A stretch of 6,529 nt of DNA from Sulfurovaceae bacterium (lineage in GTDB: Bacteria > Campylobacterota > Campylobacteria > Campylobacterales > Sulfurovaceae): positions 1 through 6,529 of the forward strand of contig JAOZOG010000116.1 of the NCBI GenBank assembly GCA_029933395.1, in the 5' to 3' direction. Within the stretch, counting starts at the first letter, position 1; each line of letters begins with the position of its first letter. Of this stretch, positions 4,889 to 6,529 are shown one piece after another. The position numbers and the translations under genes are program-made. The notes beneath the pieces are model-generated. The model did no database searches. It was not told the origin of the DNA and worked only from the letters and a program-made list of their open reading frames with translations.

Positions 4889-6529
4889 ATGGCGAAGAGA
4901 AGAATGGTTCTCGATGCTCTGCGAAGAGCCGATATAACAGACCCGGAAAACCATATCCGGGCAATCAGGGAGATGGAAGACAAGTACGAAATCGATCCAC
5001 AGCTCTATCCGGTGGCGAACGAGCTGAAGAAAGAGGCCGTAAAGTTCGATACGGCGGAGGGTGGTTCCGTTCGTGCGAAGAAGCTGAACGCGATAGCCGG
5101 CCTTATCCACGATACGGTAGGGCCTGCAGGGCCGAAGGGCGATGCCGGGCCACAGGGACCGGAAGGACCGGAAGGACCGCAGGGAGACCCCGGCCCCGAA
5201 GGGCCGAGAGGAATCAGAGGGCCGCAGGGCGTCCAGGGTCCCGTAGGGCCAGTCGGGCCGGAAGGCCCAGAAGGGCCGGAAGGGCCTCCAGGTCAGGGCA
5301 TCTCTCCGCAGGGAGAGGCCACTGTCGCGGAGATCAACGCTCTCGATCCTGCGAGTCTGACAGCCGGGTGGGCATGGGTTATGCTCGATGCCGGAACCAT
5401 CACGGTCGGCTCACAGCCGGTCGATGTCGTTATCGACGACTGGATCGTCTGGACCGCAGGTGGATATTTTATGAATGTCGGCCCCATCGAGGGCCCGCAG
5501 GGGCCGGAGGGTCCTCCAGGTGCGGACGGCCCGCAGGGTGATCCCGGTGTCGGTATCGACAGAATCGAGCTGGTCAACGGCAATGGCGCTCCCGGAACCA
5601 CGGACACGTACAGAATCTTCTATACGGACAGTACGACGTGGGATTATTACGTCTACAACGGTGCGGACGGTGAAGACGGTTCCGGTTCCGGAGATATGCT
5701 GAAATCCGTATACGATACGAACGACAGCGGCGTGGTGGACGATGCGGAAGCTCTCGGAGGCGTGGCGGCATCCGGCTATTTCACGTCGAACGATTTCATC
5801 AGCACGTCCACTGGTTCCGGAGATGCGGGAAAGCCTATCGTTCTGAATGCCAGCGGCAAGGTGGACAGCTCGATGGTGGACGTTTCCATGTTCTATCCGG
5901 TAGGGCCATGGGACCCGTCGGCAGGCACGGAGTATCCGGATTCGACAGGCCACAACCCCGGCGCTTTCTGGTACGTGAACGAGCTGACGAATCCGACAGG
6001 CACCGACCCGGAACCGTACTATACGTTTACCGGCGGTGATCTGTCCGGTATGAACATAGAGATAGGGGACTATATCATCCTGACCTCTTCCGGATGGGGG
6101 TGGATGTCCGGCGGAGACAGAGACCCGGACCACTATCTGAAGCGCGATGGTTCCACTCCGATGACCGGCGCTTTGAATATGGGATCGAACGAAATCACGA
6201 TGCTTCCGGATGAGAACGACTACGAATCTCTGCCGAACACGAACGGAGCCACGGTCGGCCAGCTGAAGAGGCTGAAGGCGGACGATGTCGGTGCGGCATG
6301 GGAAGTGCACGGTCACACGATCGATTCCGTCGAGAATCTGCAGACCGAGCTGAATGGAAAAGCGGCTGTGGTTCACGGCCATGTGATAGCGGACATCTCG
6401 GACTGGCCGACGGAGTTTCCTCCGGCTTCGCATACGCATACGATAGGAGAGATATCGGATTGGCCTACGGAGTTTCCGCCTGAAGCCCACCTGCACAACA
6501 TCGCGGACGTAACAGACTTGCAGACTGAA
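4889..6529 (+). CDS. Collagen-like tail fibre protein (3' end beyond the window)
   Basis: The frame is open through the window end; 547 residues are visible and the C terminus is missing. Start ATG 4889 has SD AGGAG (4879-4883), which includes the stop of the previous gene. Domains in order: a basic helical N terminus (1-77); 19 Gly-X-Y triplets (78-134); a Trp-rich beta module (about 137-200, with DDWIVWTAGGYFMNVG); six more triplets (202-219); a linker with DTYRIFYTDSTTWDYYVYNG. Next are an EF-hand-like loop (DTNDSGVVDDAE, 276-287), a segment ending KPIVLNASGKVDSSMVDVS, and another Trp-rich module (about 320-410). The visible part ends with STPMTGALNMG (422-432) and four HxH repeats (474-536). 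Such modules form trimeric phage fibres that contact the host surface. The N-terminal virion-attachment part is not recognised. The missing end probably carries the receptor-binding tip. Confidence 0.85.
   Translation, partial: MAKRRMVLDALRRADITDPENHIRAIREMEDKYEIDPQLYPVANELKKEAVKFDTAEGGSVRAKKLNAIAGLIHDTVGPAGPKGDAGPQGPEGPEGPQGDPGPEGPRGIRGPQGVQGPVGPVGPEGPEGPEGPPGQGISPQGEATVAEINALDPASLTAGWAWVMLDAGTITVGSQPVDVVIDDWIVWTAGGYFMNVGPIEGPQGPEGPPGADGPQGDPGVGIDRIELVNGNGAPGTTDTYRIFYTDSTTWDYYVYNGADGEDGSGSGDMLKSVYDTNDSGVVDDAEALGGVAASGYFTSNDFISTSTGSGDAGKPIVLNASGKVDSSMVDVSMFYPVGPWDPSAGTEYPDSTGHNPGAFWYVNELTNPTGTDPEPYYTFTGGDLSGMNIEIGDYIILTSSGWGWMSGGDRDPDHYLKRDGSTPMTGALNMGSNEITMLPDENDYESLPNTNGATVGQLKRLKADDVGAAWEVHGHTIDSVENLQTELNGKAAVVHGHVIADISDWPTEFPPASHTHTIGEISDWPTEFPPEAHLHNIADVTDLQTE
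5120..5290 (+). repeat. Collagen-like Gly-X-Y coding repeat, block 1 (19 triplets)
   Basis: Nineteen uninterrupted 9-base units encode Gly-X-Y triplets, mostly GPE, GPQ, GPV and similar. They begin at the GGG of GPAGPKGDAG and end at GPP before GQG. Proline dominates the X position and is rare at Y, as in bacterial and phage collagens, which lack prolyl hydroxylation. Glu and Gln at Y favour stability by charge and hydrogen bonding. The block should fold as a rod-like triple helix near the fibre's start. Confidence 0.9.
5492..5545 (+). repeat. Collagen-like Gly-X-Y coding repeat, block 2 (6 triplets)
   Basis: Six further triplets (GPQ GPE GPP GAD GPQ GDP) follow the first Trp-rich module. 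They lead into GVGIDRIEL and a linker found in many collagen-like phage fibres. Six triplets are short for an independent triple helix, so this is probably a spacer between globular modules. Confidence 0.85.
6308..6517 (+). repeat. Four HxH fibre repeats (HxHxI..[IV].[DN][LW])
   Basis: Four units start with histidine pairs at residues 474/476, 496/498, 515/517 and 534/536. Each is followed by xI, then IxDW or VxxL: HGHTIDSVENL, HGHVIADISDW, HTHTIGEISDW, HLHNIADVTDL. Units two and three are nearly identical at the DNA level (ISDWPTEFPP encoded at 6395-6424 and 6452-6481, a 57-base period). In trimeric phage fibres and spikes, HxH motifs are known to coordinate a metal on the axis (iron in the T4 long tail fibre tip). 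Whether these do is inference. Confidence 0.75.

Noticed and set aside
4783..5541. 252-codon + strand frame overlapping the fibre start
   Set aside because: It is a frame-shifted, arginine- and glycine-rich reading of the collagen repeats; the fibre frame has the SD and the recognisable modules.

Overview
The window looks like part of a tailed bacteriophage genome, or a prophage or contig derived from one. The packaging genes resemble those of short-tailed (T7-type) phages: a small terminase subunit is followed by a large subunit with a T7-like Walker A (HRGLGKSE) and an RNase H-like nuclease domain. All recognisable genes lie on the + strand. They are packed with overlaps or gaps of a few bases, and most have clear Shine-Dalgarno sites, so the host uses SD-driven initiation. 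Codon use mixes GC-rich third positions with many AGA/AGG arginines and ATA isoleucines. The host cannot be named from the sequence alone.

Layout. Bases 1-345 are non-coding: an AT-rich stretch (about 1-240), then a dense cluster of inverted and direct repeats (245-334) directly before a winged-helix DNA-binding gene (346-819) that resembles RepL-type replication proteins. A good extended -10 promoter (827-835) lies in the short gap after it and probably drives the rest. Three small genes follow: a glycine-zipper membrane-type protein (860-1291), a small basic protein of a conserved but unexplained phage family (1295-1489, GTG start), and a small N-terminally anchored protein (1492-1743). Next come the terminase small (1740-2282) and large (2275-3897, TTG start) subunits. 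A 142-residue adaptor-like protein (3907-4335), a cysteine-rich acidic protein of unknown function (4326-4880), and a long collagen-like tail fibre (4889 to the window end, 3' end missing) complete the window.

How it fits together. The repeats plus the RepL-like gene look like a control or replication-start region at the edge of the early genes. The genes downstream of the 827-835 promoter form one packaging/structural transcription unit, with translational coupling at the terminase genes. The fibre is a mosaic: two Gly-X-Y blocks, a DTYRI..YNGADG linker, a loop matching the 12-residue EF-hand calcium pattern, a STPMTGALNMG shaft motif and four HxH repeats. It is the likely receptor-binding apparatus. 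No portal, capsid, endolysin, tRNA, CRISPR array, insertion sequence or integrase is visible. I see no clear new defence or enzymatic system. The least explained parts are the repeat cluster, the Cys-rich protein and the small basic protein.
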